From assembly GCF_000299875.1 (NCBI RefSeq), contig NZ_AMRK01000011.1:59498-123497 (forward strand): a DNA stretch of 64,000 bases, given 5' to 3'. The DNA comes from Celeribacter baekdonensis B30 (GTDB taxonomy: Bacteria; Pseudomonadota; Alphaproteobacteria; Rhodobacterales; Rhodobacteraceae). The notes below the pieces were generated by a model. It was not told the DNA's origin. It saw only the letters and a program-made list of their open reading frames with translations, and searched no databases. Position numbers and translations under genes: made by a program. Positions 1 through 9,252 of this stretch are shown here, piece by piece (position 1 is the stretch's first letter; each line of letters opens with the position of its first letter).

Positions 1-1
1 T

Positions 2-574
2 GCCGCCAAAGGCGACACCGTGTCCTTTGTGGGCGGCATGGACATCCCGCTGATCTCCAAATTCGCCTGTGGCTATGCCGAAGGCTTCAAATCCGTGAAA
101 CCCGAAGGCAAGGTCATCGTCAACATGACCGGCACCACACCTGCGGCTTGGAACGATCCGGTGAAGGGCGGCGAATTGACCCGCGCGCAAAAATCCGCGG
201 GTTCTGAAGTCGTGTTCGCGGCGGCTGGCGGCACCGGTCTTGGTGTTCTGCAAACCGCAGCCGATGAGGGCATGTTGTCCATCGGCGTCGATAGCAACCA
301 AAACTACCTCCAGCCCGGCTCGGTTTTGACCTCCATGGTCAAACGCGTCGACAACGCTGTGTATGATGCCTTCACCCAAGGCGAGAACCTTGAGACTGGC
401 ATCAATGTCATGGGCCTGTCCAACGACGGTGTTGGCGTTGCGATGGATGAATATAACGCTGCCCTGATCACGCCTGAGATGAAAGCGGCCATCGACGAGG
501 CCACCGCAAAAATCATTTCCGGCGAAGTTGTGGTGCACGACTACATGTCCGACGAATCCTGCCCGGCATTTTAA
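2..574 (+). CDS. BMP family ABC transporter substrate-binding protein (5' truncated)
   Basis: C-terminal 190 codons of a periplasmic binding protein of the BMP/Med/PnrA family, which captures purine nucleosides or related compounds for an ABC importer. The reading frame is open to the window edge, so the signal peptide and N-terminal lobe lie outside. The visible part has the family's GGMDIPLI segment, the AAAGGTGLGVLQ ligand-lobe segment and the IGVDSNQ segment. It is followed 13 bases later by the ATPase gene and then two permease genes, the usual order for this importer class. The nucleoside specificity is inferred from the family. Confidence 0.9.
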   Translation, partial: AAKGDTVSFVGGMDIPLISKFACGYAEGFKSVKPEGKVIVNMTGTTPAAWNDPVKGGELTRAQKSAGSEVVFAAAGGTGLGVLQTAADEGMLSIGVDSNQNYLQPGSVLTSMVKRVDNAVYDAFTQGENLETGINVMGLSNDGVGVAMDEYNAALITPEMKAAIDEATAKIISGEVVVHDYMSDESCPAF

Positions 575-587
575 GGGCAGCTGTCGC

Positions 588-2198
588 ATGAGCGTCCAGT
601 CTGAAGCGGGGCGGCAGGCAACTGCCGCCCCCACCGCTTCCACCGCCCCCATTGACGCGCCAGCGATTGAACTGCGCGGGATTTCCAAAGCCTTTGGCCC
701 GGTTCAGGCCAATAAGGACATCTCGATCACGGTCAAAAAAGGCACGGTCCACGGCATCATCGGCGAAAACGGCGCGGGAAAATCCACGCTGATGTCGATC
801 CTCTATGGCTTTTACAAAGCCGATGCGGGGACCATCCACATCAAGGGCCAAGAGGTCCAGATTGCCGACAGCCAAGCCGCGATTTCCGCTGGCATCGGCA
901 TGGTGTTCCAGCATTTTAAACTGGTCGAAAACTTCACCGTACTCGAAAATGTCATTCTGGGCGCAGAAGATGGCGGATTGCTCAAACCCTCGCTGGCGAA
1001 AGCCCGCACACTTTTAAAGCAACTCTCTGATGAATATCAACTTTCTGTCGATCCAGACGCTTTGATCGAAGATCTCTCTGTGGGCCATCAGCAACGGGTT
1101 GAGATCCTCAAAGCGCTCTATCGGCAGGCGGACATCCTGATTTTGGACGAACCCACTGGGGTGCTGACCCCAGCCGAGGCGGACCATTTGTTCCGTATTC
1201 TCGAAGGGCTGAAAGAACAGGGCAAAACCATCATCTTGATCACCCATAAACTACGCGAAATCATGGAGATCACCGATACGGTGTCCGTGATGCGCCGGGG
1301 GGAGATGACCGCAACAGTGCAGACCGCCGACACCACCCCCGAAGACCTGGCCGAACTGATGGTCGGGCGCAAAGTCTTGCTTCATGTTGAGAAAAAACCC
1401 GCCACACCGGGCGCGCAGATTCTGGAAATTGAAAACCTGCATGTTGTTGATGAGCAGGGTGTGGAACGGGTAAAAGGCATTGATTTGCATGTGCGCGCCG
1501 GTGAAATCCTTGGGATTTGTGGCGTGGCGGGCAATGGTCAAACCGAACTATTGGAGGTTTTGGGCGGCTATCAAAACGGCACGGGCACGATCCGTCTCAA
1601 CGGCGAAGAGATCGACCTGACGGGCAAAAACTCCGACGGCCAATCGCGCCGTGCCCGCGGGATTTCGCATGTGCCGGAGGACCGGCATGATGAGGGGCTG
1701 ATCCTGAACTTCCAAGCCTGGGAAAACATGGTGTTTGGCTATCACCACGCACCTGAATATCAAAAAAACCGCTTTTTGATGGACAATGCCGCAATCAAGG
1801 CAATGACCCAAGAGAGCATGACCAAATTCGACGTGCGCCCGCCGAACCCCAAGCTGGAGGCCAAAAGTTTTTCCGGCGGCAACCAGCAAAAAATCGTGTT
1901 GGCCCGCGAAATCGAGCGCAACCCCGACCTGTTGTTGATCGGCCAGCCGACGCGCGGGGTCGATATTGGCGCCATCGAATTCATTCACCAACAGATCGTA
2001 CATCTGCGCGACGCGGGCAAAGCCATCCTATTGGTGTCGGTGGAACTCGATGAAATCCTGTCGCTGAGTGACCGGATTGCGGTGATGTTTGACGGTAAGA
2101 TCATGGGCGAACGCCTGCCCTCTGAGACCAATGAAGGCGAGCTTGGCCTGATGATGGCCGGGATTGCCGAAGAAAACCCGGGGGAGGCAGGTCAATGA
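588..2198 (+). CDS. BMP-type (nucleoside) ABC transporter, double ATP-binding protein
   Basis: A 536-residue protein with two fused ABC ATPase domains, as in sugar and nucleoside importers (RbsA/NupA-like). Domain 1 has Walker A GENGAGKST near residues 59-67 and the LSVGHQQRVEIL signature variant followed by LDEPTGVLTP. Domain 2 has a degenerate P-loop (GVAGNGQTE) and the SGGNQQK signature. The ATG at 588 is preferred over an upstream in-frame ATG at 528, which lies inside the preceding gene. Its stop overlaps the first permease start (ATGA at 2195), indicating translational coupling. Confidence 0.92.
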   Translation: MSVQSEAGRQATAAPTASTAPIDAPAIELRGISKAFGPVQANKDISITVKKGTVHGIIGENGAGKSTLMSILYGFYKADAGTIHIKGQEVQIADSQAAISAGIGMVFQHFKLVENFTVLENVILGAEDGGLLKPSLAKARTLLKQLSDEYQLSVDPDALIEDLSVGHQQRVEILKALYRQADILILDEPTGVLTPAEADHLFRILEGLKEQGKTIILITHKLREIMEITDTVSVMRRGEMTATVQTADTTPEDLAELMVGRKVLLHVEKKPATPGAQILEIENLHVVDEQGVERVKGIDLHVRAGEILGICGVAGNGQTELLEVLGGYQNGTGTIRLNGEEIDLTGKNSDGQSRRARGISHVPEDRHDEGLILNFQAWENMVFGYHHAPEYQKNRFLMDNAAIKAMTQESMTKFDVRPPNPKLEAKSFSGGNQQKIVLAREIERNPDLLLIGQPTRGVDIGAIEFIHQQIVHLRDAGKAILLVSVELDEILSLSDRIAVMFDGKIMGERLPSETNEGELGLMMAGIAEENPGEAGQ

Positions 2199-3292
2199 AC
2201 AAAATGCCAAAATGGGCGGACGCCGTCCTCATTCCGTTGATCTCGATCCTCTTGGCCTTTTTGCTGTCGGGCCTCGTGATCATGGCCATCGGCAAAGACC
2301 CGGTGATGGCTATCAAAACCATGGTGCAAGGCGCGTTTGGCAACTCAAACAACATCGGTTACACGCTTTATTACACCACCAATTTCATCTTCACCGGCCT
2401 CTCGGTCGCCGTCGCCTATCACGCCCGCTTGTTCAACATCGGCTCTGAAGGTCAGGCCGCATTGGGCGGTTTGGGGGTGGCACTTGTGTGCCTTTATGTG
2501 CCTTGGCCGCATTGGGCGATTGCCCTGCCTGCGGCGATGATCGGTGGCGCTGTGTTTGGCGCAGCTTGGGCGTTTATCCCCGCCTATCTTCAGGCCAAAC
2601 GCGGCAGCCATATCGTCATCACCACCATCATGTTCAACTTTATCGGCTCCGCGCTAATCGGCTACATCCTGTTGAATTACCTCAAAGTTCCGGGGTCCAT
2701 GTCGACGGAAAGCGCACGTTTTGGTGCTGGGGCGCATTTGCCGACTTTCCATGAAATGTTGGCGCCCTTTGGCATCGAGTTCAACAAAAACGCCCCCGTC
2801 AACGTGTCCTTCCTGATCGCGCTTTTGGCGGCTGTTGGGTTCTATTTCCTGATCTGGCGCACCCGGCTCGGCTATGAAATCCGCGCCTATGGCCAATCGG
2901 AAACGGCGGCGAAATACGCTGGCATCAACCCGGTGCGCATCGTCGTCATCGCCATGCTGATCTCGGGCGCTTTGTCCGGCCTGATGGCAATCAACAACGT
3001 GATGGGCGAGGCCGAACGGTTGATCGACAACGCGGTCGAGGGCGCGGGCTTTATTGGCATTGCCGTGGCCCTGATGGGTCGCAACCACCCGATCGGGATC
3101 GTCTTGGCCGCGCTTTTGTTTGGCTTTTTGTACCAAGGCGGCGGCGAGCTCTCATTTTGGGAATCGATCCCGCGCGAACTGGTCGTGGTCATTCAGGCTT
3201 TGGTGATCATGTTCACCGGCGCGCTCGACAATATGGTGCGCGCGCCGCTTGAAAAACTGTTCATCGCCCTCAACAAGAAAAAGGAGGCGTGA
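2195..3292 (+). CDS. BMP-type ABC transporter permease, subunit 1
   Basis: A 365-residue polytopic inner-membrane protein of the BPD_transp_2 family. It contains the motif LFNIGSEGQAALGG near residue 85, typical of nucleoside/BMP permeases (YufP-like). Hydrophobic segments run along the whole length, and the cytoplasmic loop with GYEIRAYGQSETAAKYAGI (coupling region) is present. The start overlaps the stop of the double-ATPase gene. It pairs with the downstream permease as a heterodimer in the predicted nucleoside importer; the substrate is inferred only. Confidence 0.9.
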   Translation: MNKMPKWADAVLIPLISILLAFLLSGLVIMAIGKDPVMAIKTMVQGAFGNSNNIGYTLYYTTNFIFTGLSVAVAYHARLFNIGSEGQAALGGLGVALVCLYVPWPHWAIALPAAMIGGAVFGAAWAFIPAYLQAKRGSHIVITTIMFNFIGSALIGYILLNYLKVPGSMSTESARFGAGAHLPTFHEMLAPFGIEFNKNAPVNVSFLIALLAAVGFYFLIWRTRLGYEIRAYGQSETAAKYAGINPVRIVVIAMLISGALSGLMAINNVMGEAERLIDNAVEGAGFIGIAVALMGRNHPIGIVLAALLFGFLYQGGGELSFWESIPRELVVVIQALVIMFTGALDNMVRAPLEKLFIALNKKKEA

Positions 3293-3294
3293 GC

Positions 3295-4257
3295 ATGGAC
3301 TATCTCACGATCATCCAAATCCTCGACAGCACCGTGCGCCTTGCCACGCCTTTGCTTTTGACCTGTCTCGCCGGGCTGTTTTCCGAACGCGCAGGCGTCG
3401 TTGACATCGGGCTTGAGGGCAAACTCTTGGCGGCGGCCTTTTTGGCCGGGGCTGCGGCCTCTGTCACCGGGTCGATTTGGATCGGCCTTTTGGCAGGCGT
3501 GGCCGGGTCTTTGGCGTTTTCCATGATCCACGGGCTGGCCTCGATCACCTTCAAAGGCGATCAACTGATCTCCGGCGTGGCGCTGAACTTTCTCGCCGCC
3601 GGTCTGACCGTTGTCGTGGGCCAAAGTTGGTTTAAGCTCGGCGGACGCACGCCCTCGCTCCCCACGGATGCGCGGTTTGGCGAATGGAACCTGCCGTTTT
3701 CCGATGCCTTGGCGAATGTGCCCTTCATCGGGCCTCTCTACCATGAGCTGATTTCTGGCCACACCGCATTGACCTATATGGCGCTGCTTGCTGTGCCACT
3801 GTCGTGGTGGGTGCTTTATCGTACCCGCTTTGGTCTGCGCCTGCGCGCCGTGGGGGAAAACCCCTCAGCGGTCGATACGGCGGGCGTGTCGGTGGTCAGA
3901 CTGCGCTTTGCGGCACTGGTCATCGCGGGCGTGTTGTGCGGCATGGCCGGCACTTACCTTGCCTCTCTCGCGGCGGGTTTCGTCAAAGACATGTCGGCAG
4001 GACGCGGCTACATCGCCCTGGCTGCGTTGATTTTCGCCAAATGGCGGCCTTGGTATGCGCTCTCCGCCACGATGTTGTTCGGCCTGCTGGAGGCCATTGG
4101 CAACCGTTACCAATCCATCACCATGGGAGATTTCACCATCCCCGTGCAGTTCATGCAGGCCCTGCCATACATCCTGACGGTGATCATTTTGGCGGGCTTT
4201 GTGGGCAAAGCCATCCCGCCACGCGCGGGCGGCACACCCTACGTGAAAGAGCGATAA
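3295..4257 (+). CDS. BMP-type ABC transporter permease, subunit 2
   Basis: A 320-residue polytopic membrane protein of the same permease family (YufQ-like), with the GVVDIGLEGKLL motif and the FGLRLRAVGENPSAVDTAGVS coupling loop. The ATG at 3295 is chosen because AAGGAGG (3280-3286) lies 8 bases before it. An in-frame GTG at 3289 would be too close to that site. Last gene of the importer operon; a strong hairpin follows within 25 bases. Confidence 0.9.
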   Translation: MDYLTIIQILDSTVRLATPLLLTCLAGLFSERAGVVDIGLEGKLLAAAFLAGAAASVTGSIWIGLLAGVAGSLAFSMIHGLASITFKGDQLISGVALNFLAAGLTVVVGQSWFKLGGRTPSLPTDARFGEWNLPFSDALANVPFIGPLYHELISGHTALTYMALLAVPLSWWVLYRTRFGLRLRAVGENPSAVDTAGVSVVRLRFAALVIAGVLCGMAGTYLASLAAGFVKDMSAGRGYIALAALIFAKWRPWYALSATMLFGLLEAIGNRYQSITMGDFTIPVQFMQALPYILTVIILAGFVGKAIPPRAGGTPYVKER

Positions 4258-4276
4258 GCATCCGTAAATGACACGA

Positions 4277-4300
4277 AAGCGGGCCTTCGGGTCCGCTTTT
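4277..4300 (+). terminator. Rho-independent terminator of the BMP importer operon
   Basis: Nine-pair stem (AAGCGGGCC / GGTCCGCTT, one G-T pair) with a TTCG tetraloop, followed by TTTT. It lies 19 bases after the permease stop. Confidence 0.85.
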
Positions 4301-4379
4301 CTGTCTCATACGCCGCGGATCATTTGACGCGCGCGCCAAATCACTGCATTGCTGAAGAAAGACGTCGCGAAAGTCCCCC

Positions 4380-5288
4380 ATGCAAATATTCCTCCCCATC
4401 GCAGAAGTTTCGGTGAACGCCTTCACCCTGCTCGGCATCGGCGGGATTGTGGGCGTGTTGTCGGGCATGTTTGGCGTCGGCGGCGGATTTTTGATCACGC
4501 CGCTGCTGTTCTTTGTCGGCATCCCACCCGCCGTGGCTGTCGCCACCTCCGCCAACCAAATTGTTGCCTCCTCGGTCTCCGGTGTGCTTGCCCATTTCAA
4601 ACGCAAGACGGTGGATTTGAAGATGGGGCTTGTGCTATTGGGCGGCGGCCTTGTCGGCTCCGCCATCGGCATTCAGATCTTCAACATGCTCAAAGCCATG
4701 GGTCAGGTCGATTTGCTTGTGACCCTTTGTTACGTGGTATTTCTGGGCATTATCGGCTTTCTGATGCTGATCGAATCCATCCGCGCCATCAAACGCGCCA
4801 AGGGCCGCCCCGGTGGTCGTCCGGAGCGTAAAAAGCACCTTTGGGTTCACAATCTGCCGCTGAAGATGAAGTTCCGCGCCTCTGGGCTATATATCTCCGC
4901 CATTCCGCCGATTGCAGTGGGCATGATGGTGGGCATGTTGGGCGCGGTTATGGGCGTGGGCGGCGGGTTCATCATGGTGCCTGCGATGATCTATCTGCTT
5001 GGAATGCCCACCAAGGTTGTGATCGGCACCTCGCTGTTTCAGATTATTTTCACCGCAGGCTTCACCACATTGCTGCACGCCTATACCAACCATACGGTGG
5101 ACGTGCTTTTGGCGTTTCTGTTGCTGGTCGGCGGCGTCATTGGCGCGCAAATCGGCACCCAAATCGGGCTGAAAATGAAGGCCGAGCAATTGCGGATTTG
5201 GCTTGCGCTTTTGGTCCTGGCCGTCTGTCTCAAACTGGGTTTCGATCTGTTGTTGCCGCCCAAAGAACTCTACTCGCTGGGGGCATGA
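4380..5288 (+). CDS. TauE/SafE family sulfite/anion exporter
   Basis: A 302-residue integral membrane protein with two TauE repeats, each beginning with a glycine-rich turn (GMFGVGGGFLITPLL near 30, GAVMGVGGGFIMVPAM near 190). The family exports sulfite, sulfoacetate or other organic sulfur anions. The stop overlaps the next start (ATGATGA at 5285-5291), so the downstream TIGR02186 protein is co-translated. That pairing suggests one functional unit at the inner membrane. The substrate is not shown by the sequence. Confidence 0.88.
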   Translation: MQIFLPIAEVSVNAFTLLGIGGIVGVLSGMFGVGGGFLITPLLFFVGIPPAVAVATSANQIVASSVSGVLAHFKRKTVDLKMGLVLLGGGLVGSAIGIQIFNMLKAMGQVDLLVTLCYVVFLGIIGFLMLIESIRAIKRAKGRPGGRPERKKHLWVHNLPLKMKFRASGLYISAIPPIAVGMMVGMLGAVMGVGGGFIMVPAMIYLLGMPTKVVIGTSLFQIIFTAGFTTLLHAYTNHTVDVLLAFLLLVGGVIGAQIGTQIGLKMKAEQLRIWLALLVLAVCLKLGFDLLLPPKELYSLGA

Positions 5289-6034
5289 TGACACGCGTTT
5301 TTGCCCTGCTGTTCGCTTTGTTGATGCTGCCCGGTGCGGGCCGTGCCGAAGAAGTCGTCGCCGCGCTGAGCCAAAGCCGGATTTCCATCACGGCCAATTT
5401 TGACGGCTCTGAAATTCTGATTTTTGGGGCTGTGAAGCGCAACCAACCGACGCCGGAGGGAGAGCCGCTCGATGTCATCATCACCGTCGCGGGGCCTGAA
5501 AAGGTCGAAACCATCCGCCGCAAAGACCGCCGTTTTGGTATTTGGATCAACGTCGAGGCACAGGTGATTGGCCACACGCCCACCTTTTACACGGTCACCT
5601 CGACGCGGGAGCTGGCCGATATACTGCCGCCCTTGACCGACAGTCTTTGGAAAATCACCGCCGACAAACGTATTTTACCGGGGATGCGCGGGCTTCCGGC
5701 GCGCGAGGCTTTGATCCGGCTGCGCAAGGCGGATGATCTGTACCGCACCCGCGAAGGCGTGGTCACGCTGAGCGAGGACACGCTGTTTCAAACCTCGATC
5801 ACGCTGCCCTCCAATATCGTTGAAGGCGGCTACACCACGCGGATCTTTTTGCTGCGTGGCGGTGAGGTGATCGACAGTTATGGCACCACGATCAACGTGC
5901 AAAAAGTTGGCATTGAGCGCTGGCTTTATAATTTGGCCTATCAACATGCGTTGATCTATGGCGTGATGGCGCTGGCGATTGCCGGGCTGTTTGGCTGGGG
6001 GGCCTCAGAGGCGTTTCGCATTCTTCGGCGTTGA
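5285..6034 (+). CDS. TIGR02186 family membrane-anchored protein
   Basis: About 249 residues: an N-terminal signal peptide (MMTRVFALLFALLMLPGAG), an extracytoplasmic domain and one C-terminal transmembrane helix (about 220-243) ending in basic residues. ATG at 5285 or 5288 are both possible; both overlap the exporter stop. The protein resembles TIGR02186, a family of unknown function found next to TauE/SafE genes in Rhodobacterales. It is probably a periplasmic partner of the exporter, but no catalytic motif is visible. The gene ends one base before the convergent helicase gene. Confidence 0.8.
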   Translation: MMTRVFALLFALLMLPGAGRAEEVVAALSQSRISITANFDGSEILIFGAVKRNQPTPEGEPLDVIITVAGPEKVETIRRKDRRFGIWINVEAQVIGHTPTFYTVTSTRELADILPPLTDSLWKITADKRILPGMRGLPAREALIRLRKADDLYRTREGVVTLSEDTLFQTSITLPSNIVEGGYTTRIFLLRGGEVIDSYGTTINVQKVGIERWLYNLAYQHALIYGVMALAIAGLFGWGASEAFRILRR

Positions 6035-7588
6035 TCACAGCAGCGCGTCGACCTGTGCCTCAAGTGTCAAAGGTGCCGCCTCTTTGGCGGTCAAATCCGC
6101 AACAGACAGCGGCGCGGTCGGTTTGGCCAACCGCGCCTGCGTCACCCACAACAGCCGCGTTTCGGCACGGGTGATGGCGACATAGGTCAGCCGTTTCCAA
6201 AGCGGTATCCCCGCCTCCATCCGGCCAGCGCGCGCGGCGGCCATGATGTCGGGGGCAAAGACCTGAACACTGTCCCATTGCGAGCCTTGCGCCTTGTGAA
6301 TCGTCACGGCCGCTCCATGCAAAAACGCCGCTCCCATGCGCGCGGCATAGGGGATAAACGGTTCTTCTTCATCGGGAATTTCGATTTTAACAATGGAGGC
6401 CGCCGAGATATTCGGGTCCTCCGCGCCGATCACATGTAGCCGCGAAAAGCCGGGTTTGCGCCCTGGGCCGAGGTAGACGACCTGCGCGCCTTTGATCAAG
6501 CCCCGCGCCTCAAGGTCCAACCGTTTTTTGCGGTGTTTCGCGGGCAATTCGATGCCATCACAGATCAAAGGCTCGCCGGGCAACAGCGCATCTACAGGTG
6601 CGTCATGGACATTACGAAACGCTTGGATCAACCGGATGCGGGTCGCATTGCGCCAGACCAGAACGGGCGAGCGCGCCATCAGATCGCTTTCGACCCGGCT
6701 GGCATAGACCACCCGCTCGTCGCTCGCGGCGGCCTCTTGGATCATGCGGTCAAACTGATCAAACCCCAACTGCGGATCGGCCAGAGCATGGGCCAGATCG
6801 AGGATCGGGCTGTCTTGGGTTTGGCGGTGAATACGGTGCAGCACATGGGTGTTTTCCGCGCCCAAGGTTTCAAACACCATTTCGCCGGCTTGGTTGACCG
6901 GGGCCAACTGCGCCGGGTCACCAAACAGCACAAGCGTCGGGAAAATCTCTTTGAGATCATCGAGTTGGCGCTTGTCCAACATCGAACTTTCATCGACGAA
7001 ACCGATGTCGAGCGGGTCTTCGCGGCGTTTCCATCCGGTGATGAAATCAGAGCCACGCAGACCCGCCGCCGCCAAAGCGCCGGGGATGGATTTATGGGTT
7101 TGATAAAAGGCATAGGCGCGGTCCAAGGCCTCATCTGTCAGACCCTCGACCGAAAGGGCTTCGACATCCGGGCGCTCGCCATTGCCCGCCAGCCATTCGG
7201 CGATTTTCTCATATTCCGGGTCATAGACCGGGGTGTAGAGAATGCGATGGATGGTGGTTGCAGGCACGCCGCGGGTGCGCAAGACGGAGGCAGCTTTGTT
7301 GGTTGGCGCAAGAATCGCCAAGGTGCGGCGCTCCTTTTTCTTGCGGCCTTCCCAATCGCCGGAAACGATATCGACGCCCGCCTCGTCCAGAGCCTTGTAC
7401 AGCTCGGCCAACAAAAGCGTTTTACCCGATCCCGCCTTGCCGATCACCGCGCGAATTTGCGTGTCCGTTGAGGCCATGGGCAACATCAGCCCATCCTCAA
7501 GATCAACCCCCACCTGTTTCAGCACGGCGCTGATGGCATCATAGGCGTCGGCCTGATCATCGGAGAATGTAAGCGCGGTTCCAGTCAT
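6035..7588 (-). CDS. ATP-dependent DNA helicase, RecD/UvrD-like superfamily 1
   Basis: A 517-residue SF1 helicase. Walker A GKAGSGKT lies at 50-57, Walker B DESS near 199-202 and motif III as LFGDPAQLAPV. The C-terminal motif TIHKAQGSQWDSVQVF is followed by YVAITRAETRLLWV, the arrangement of a UvrD_C_2/RecD2-like helicase. No nuclease domain is visible, so a DNA unwinding role in repair or replication restart is inferred from the family. It appears to be monocistronic, ending tail-to-tail against the TIGR02186 gene with no intergenic bases. Confidence 0.88.
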   Translation of the reverse strand: MTGTALTFSDDQADAYDAISAVLKQVGVDLEDGLMLPMASTDTQIRAVIGKAGSGKTLLLAELYKALDEAGVDIVSGDWEGRKKKERRTLAILAPTNKAASVLRTRGVPATTIHRILYTPVYDPEYEKIAEWLAGNGERPDVEALSVEGLTDEALDRAYAFYQTHKSIPGALAAAGLRGSDFITGWKRREDPLDIGFVDESSMLDKRQLDDLKEIFPTLVLFGDPAQLAPVNQAGEMVFETLGAENTHVLHRIHRQTQDSPILDLAHALADPQLGFDQFDRMIQEAAASDERVVYASRVESDLMARSPVLVWRNATRIRLIQAFRNVHDAPVDALLPGEPLICDGIELPAKHRKKRLDLEARGLIKGAQVVYLGPGRKPGFSRLHVIGAEDPNISAASIVKIEIPDEEEPFIPYAARMGAAFLHGAAVTIHKAQGSQWDSVQVFAPDIMAAARAGRMEAGIPLWKRLTYVAITRAETRLLWVTQARLAKPTAPLSVADLTAKEAAPLTLEAQVDALL

Positions 7589-7737
7589 GGCGGCGACCCT
7601 AAAGCGTTTCGAAGCAAACCTGTATCAGAGATTTGGTCGAAACGCCCAAAATGATCCTGGGCGCACCCCCTTCCCTTATGTCAGGCTTAAGGCACTACGC
7701 TTTAAAGACCCGCCGTCAGCGACACCAGAGGGAAAGA

Positions 7738-8376
7738 TTAGGCGATGGCGCGCATATCATCCCATTGCGGATGATCAAAGGCGGTACGAAACCAGCGTTT
7801 TGAGGTCGCCCGATCAATCCCCGCACGCGCCAAAGTGGGGGCAAAAATCTCTTCGCGCATTTCCCATAGGCCAACGCCGATAACGTCACGCCCTTCACCA
7901 ACACGGCCCAACACATCCGGGACCAGCCCCATGAGGGAATAAATCCGCTCCATGCGCGGATCAAAAACGCCAACGAAATGTTTGAGTTGGAATTCCTCCA
8001 TGATCTCGCCTGCCGCCAAGGTCAGTGCGGCGGTCACCCGGCGCTCCGCACCGGGGGCAAGGCAAAACCGGGTGCACTCCCAAATGAACGGGCTTTCAAT
8101 GCGCACGCCGTCCGTGAGATGGGAGAAATGGTCATTGACCATCGTGTCGCCCGTTGTCGGCAAAAACCGCATCGACCCGCCATGGGTGCCGTCGGTTTTT
8201 TGCCAAATCACATAGAGCGGATTGATGTCATCATATTCGTCGCGTTCTTCACCGGCCTCGTTCACATGCACGTCCCATCCAAGACGATTTTTGAACTGAT
8301 CGGCGCGGTCGCGAAACATGGTGTCGCGCAGACGCGGAAAACGGTAAAGGTCATCGCCGTAGATATAGCGCAGCAT
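7738..8376 (-). CDS. luxI: Acyl-homoserine-lactone synthase (LuxI family)
   Basis: A 212-residue autoinducer synthase making N-acyl-homoserine lactones from SAM and an acyl carrier. With the start at 8376 the invariant residues fall at the classical LuxI positions: R24, F28 and W34. The acidic pair D46/D49, the SMRFLP segment and the ESPFIWECTRF segment (E and R) follow. The start at 8376 has an AGGAG 9 bases upstream; an in-frame ATG at 8436 would add 20 unconserved residues. The gene lies downstream of luxR on the same strand with a 162-base gap holding a candidate operator. The acyl chain length cannot be read from the sequence. Confidence 0.93.
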   Translation of the reverse strand: MLRYIYGDDLYRFPRLRDTMFRDRADQFKNRLGWDVHVNEAGEERDEYDDINPLYVIWQKTDGTHGGSMRFLPTTGDTMVNDHFSHLTDGVRIESPFIWECTRFCLAPGAERRVTAALTLAAGEIMEEFQLKHFVGVFDPRMERIYSLMGLVPDVLGRVGEGRDVIGVGLWEMREEIFAPTLARAGIDRATSKRWFRTAFDHPQWDDMRAIA

Positions 8377-8462
8377 GGGGTGAGTGCTCCTGTCTCCATC
8401 AACTGGAGAGGACGCTACGGTCCAAGTGTTAACCATAGCCTATCCAAAGCGTACGCAAGAGT

Positions 8463-8477
8463 GTGACATATGTTCAC
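8463..8477. promoter_or_regulatory. Near-palindrome upstream of luxI, candidate lux-type box
   Basis: The sequence GTGACATATGTTCAC has a perfect ACATATGT core flanked by GTG and CAC with one extra base. It lies 87-101 bases upstream of the luxI start, in the luxR-luxI gap. LuxR-type regulators bind such dyads near luxI promoters. No match to a published lux-box consensus is claimed. Confidence 0.4.
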
Positions 8478-8538
8478 CTTGCGTTCTATGCGTATTATTT
8501 AAGCGCAACACGGGACAAACCACCCTTGATAGAGCCTC

Positions 8539-9252
8539 TTAAACGATGATCACCCCCATCGACAGGGCCCGCGCAACCGCGTGAGTCGTGTTCAACGCCC
8601 CAAGTTTGTGGCGTGCCGATTCGATATAGACCCGCAGCGTATGTTCGGAAATCCCGAGCTCCGCCGCCGCCTGCGCCCGGCTCAACCCTTTGGCAATATG
8701 GGTGATCGCGGACAATTCACGCGGAGATAGCGCCGGAGTCGTTTGGTTTTCGTCGACAGCCTCAAAAGCCAAAGCCTTTTTGTTAAACTCGTGAGCAACA
8801 ACGACGATATCTCTTTGGATGCGGGAGATCAGACGATCCCATTCCTCATCCGTAGCCGTATGGTTTAACGTAAACAGGGCGAACTGACCGTTTGGTCCCC
8901 GGATGGGGATGGTGTAGCCTTGGTTCCCAACCCCATAATCCAACGCGTCGCGAAAGAATGTTTTTGCGGCCTTAGAGGACCAGTCCAGTTGCTTCCAGTT
9001 GACGGGCGTGAAGCGTTGGAAACATCCATAAATTACCGGGTCCATGCGTAGGTAGTCTTTTTCCAGGTAGCGGTCGACCCATTCGGAGGAATATGTGCCT
9101 GCACCAAACCTTTCCCCCACGCTATTGACCCAATGGTAGACCACATGGGAAATCGCTAAGAGGTCACGCAGAACCTCTGTTGCGCTTTGAAAGCCTTCGA
9201 ACGTTTCAACTCGCTGGATATCCTCCAGAAAGTCTTGCAAATCCGCCGTCAT
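8539..9252 (-). CDS. luxR: LuxR family autoinducer-binding transcriptional regulator
   Basis: A 237-residue regulator. The N-terminal autoinducer-binding domain (about 15-160) keeps the conserved ligand-pocket pattern (WVDRYLEKDYLRMDP, then VNW and a GYTIPIRGPNG segment). The C-terminal GerE-type helix-turn-helix is at about 170-235 (LSPRELSAITHIAKGLS, AAELGISEHTLRVYI). The ATG at 9252 fits the family length; a longer in-frame start at 9336 adds a non-conserved stretch. Its start lies inside the preceding small gene (47-base overlap), so translation is probably coupled. It presumably responds to the product of the adjacent luxI. Confidence 0.9.
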   Translation of the reverse strand: MTADLQDFLEDIQRVETFEGFQSATEVLRDLLAISHVVYHWVNSVGERFGAGTYSSEWVDRYLEKDYLRMDPVIYGCFQRFTPVNWKQLDWSSKAAKTFFRDALDYGVGNQGYTIPIRGPNGQFALFTLNHTATDEEWDRLISRIQRDIVVVAHEFNKKALAFEAVDENQTTPALSPRELSAITHIAKGLSRAQAAAELGISEHTLRVYIESARHKLGALNTTHAVARALSMGVIIV

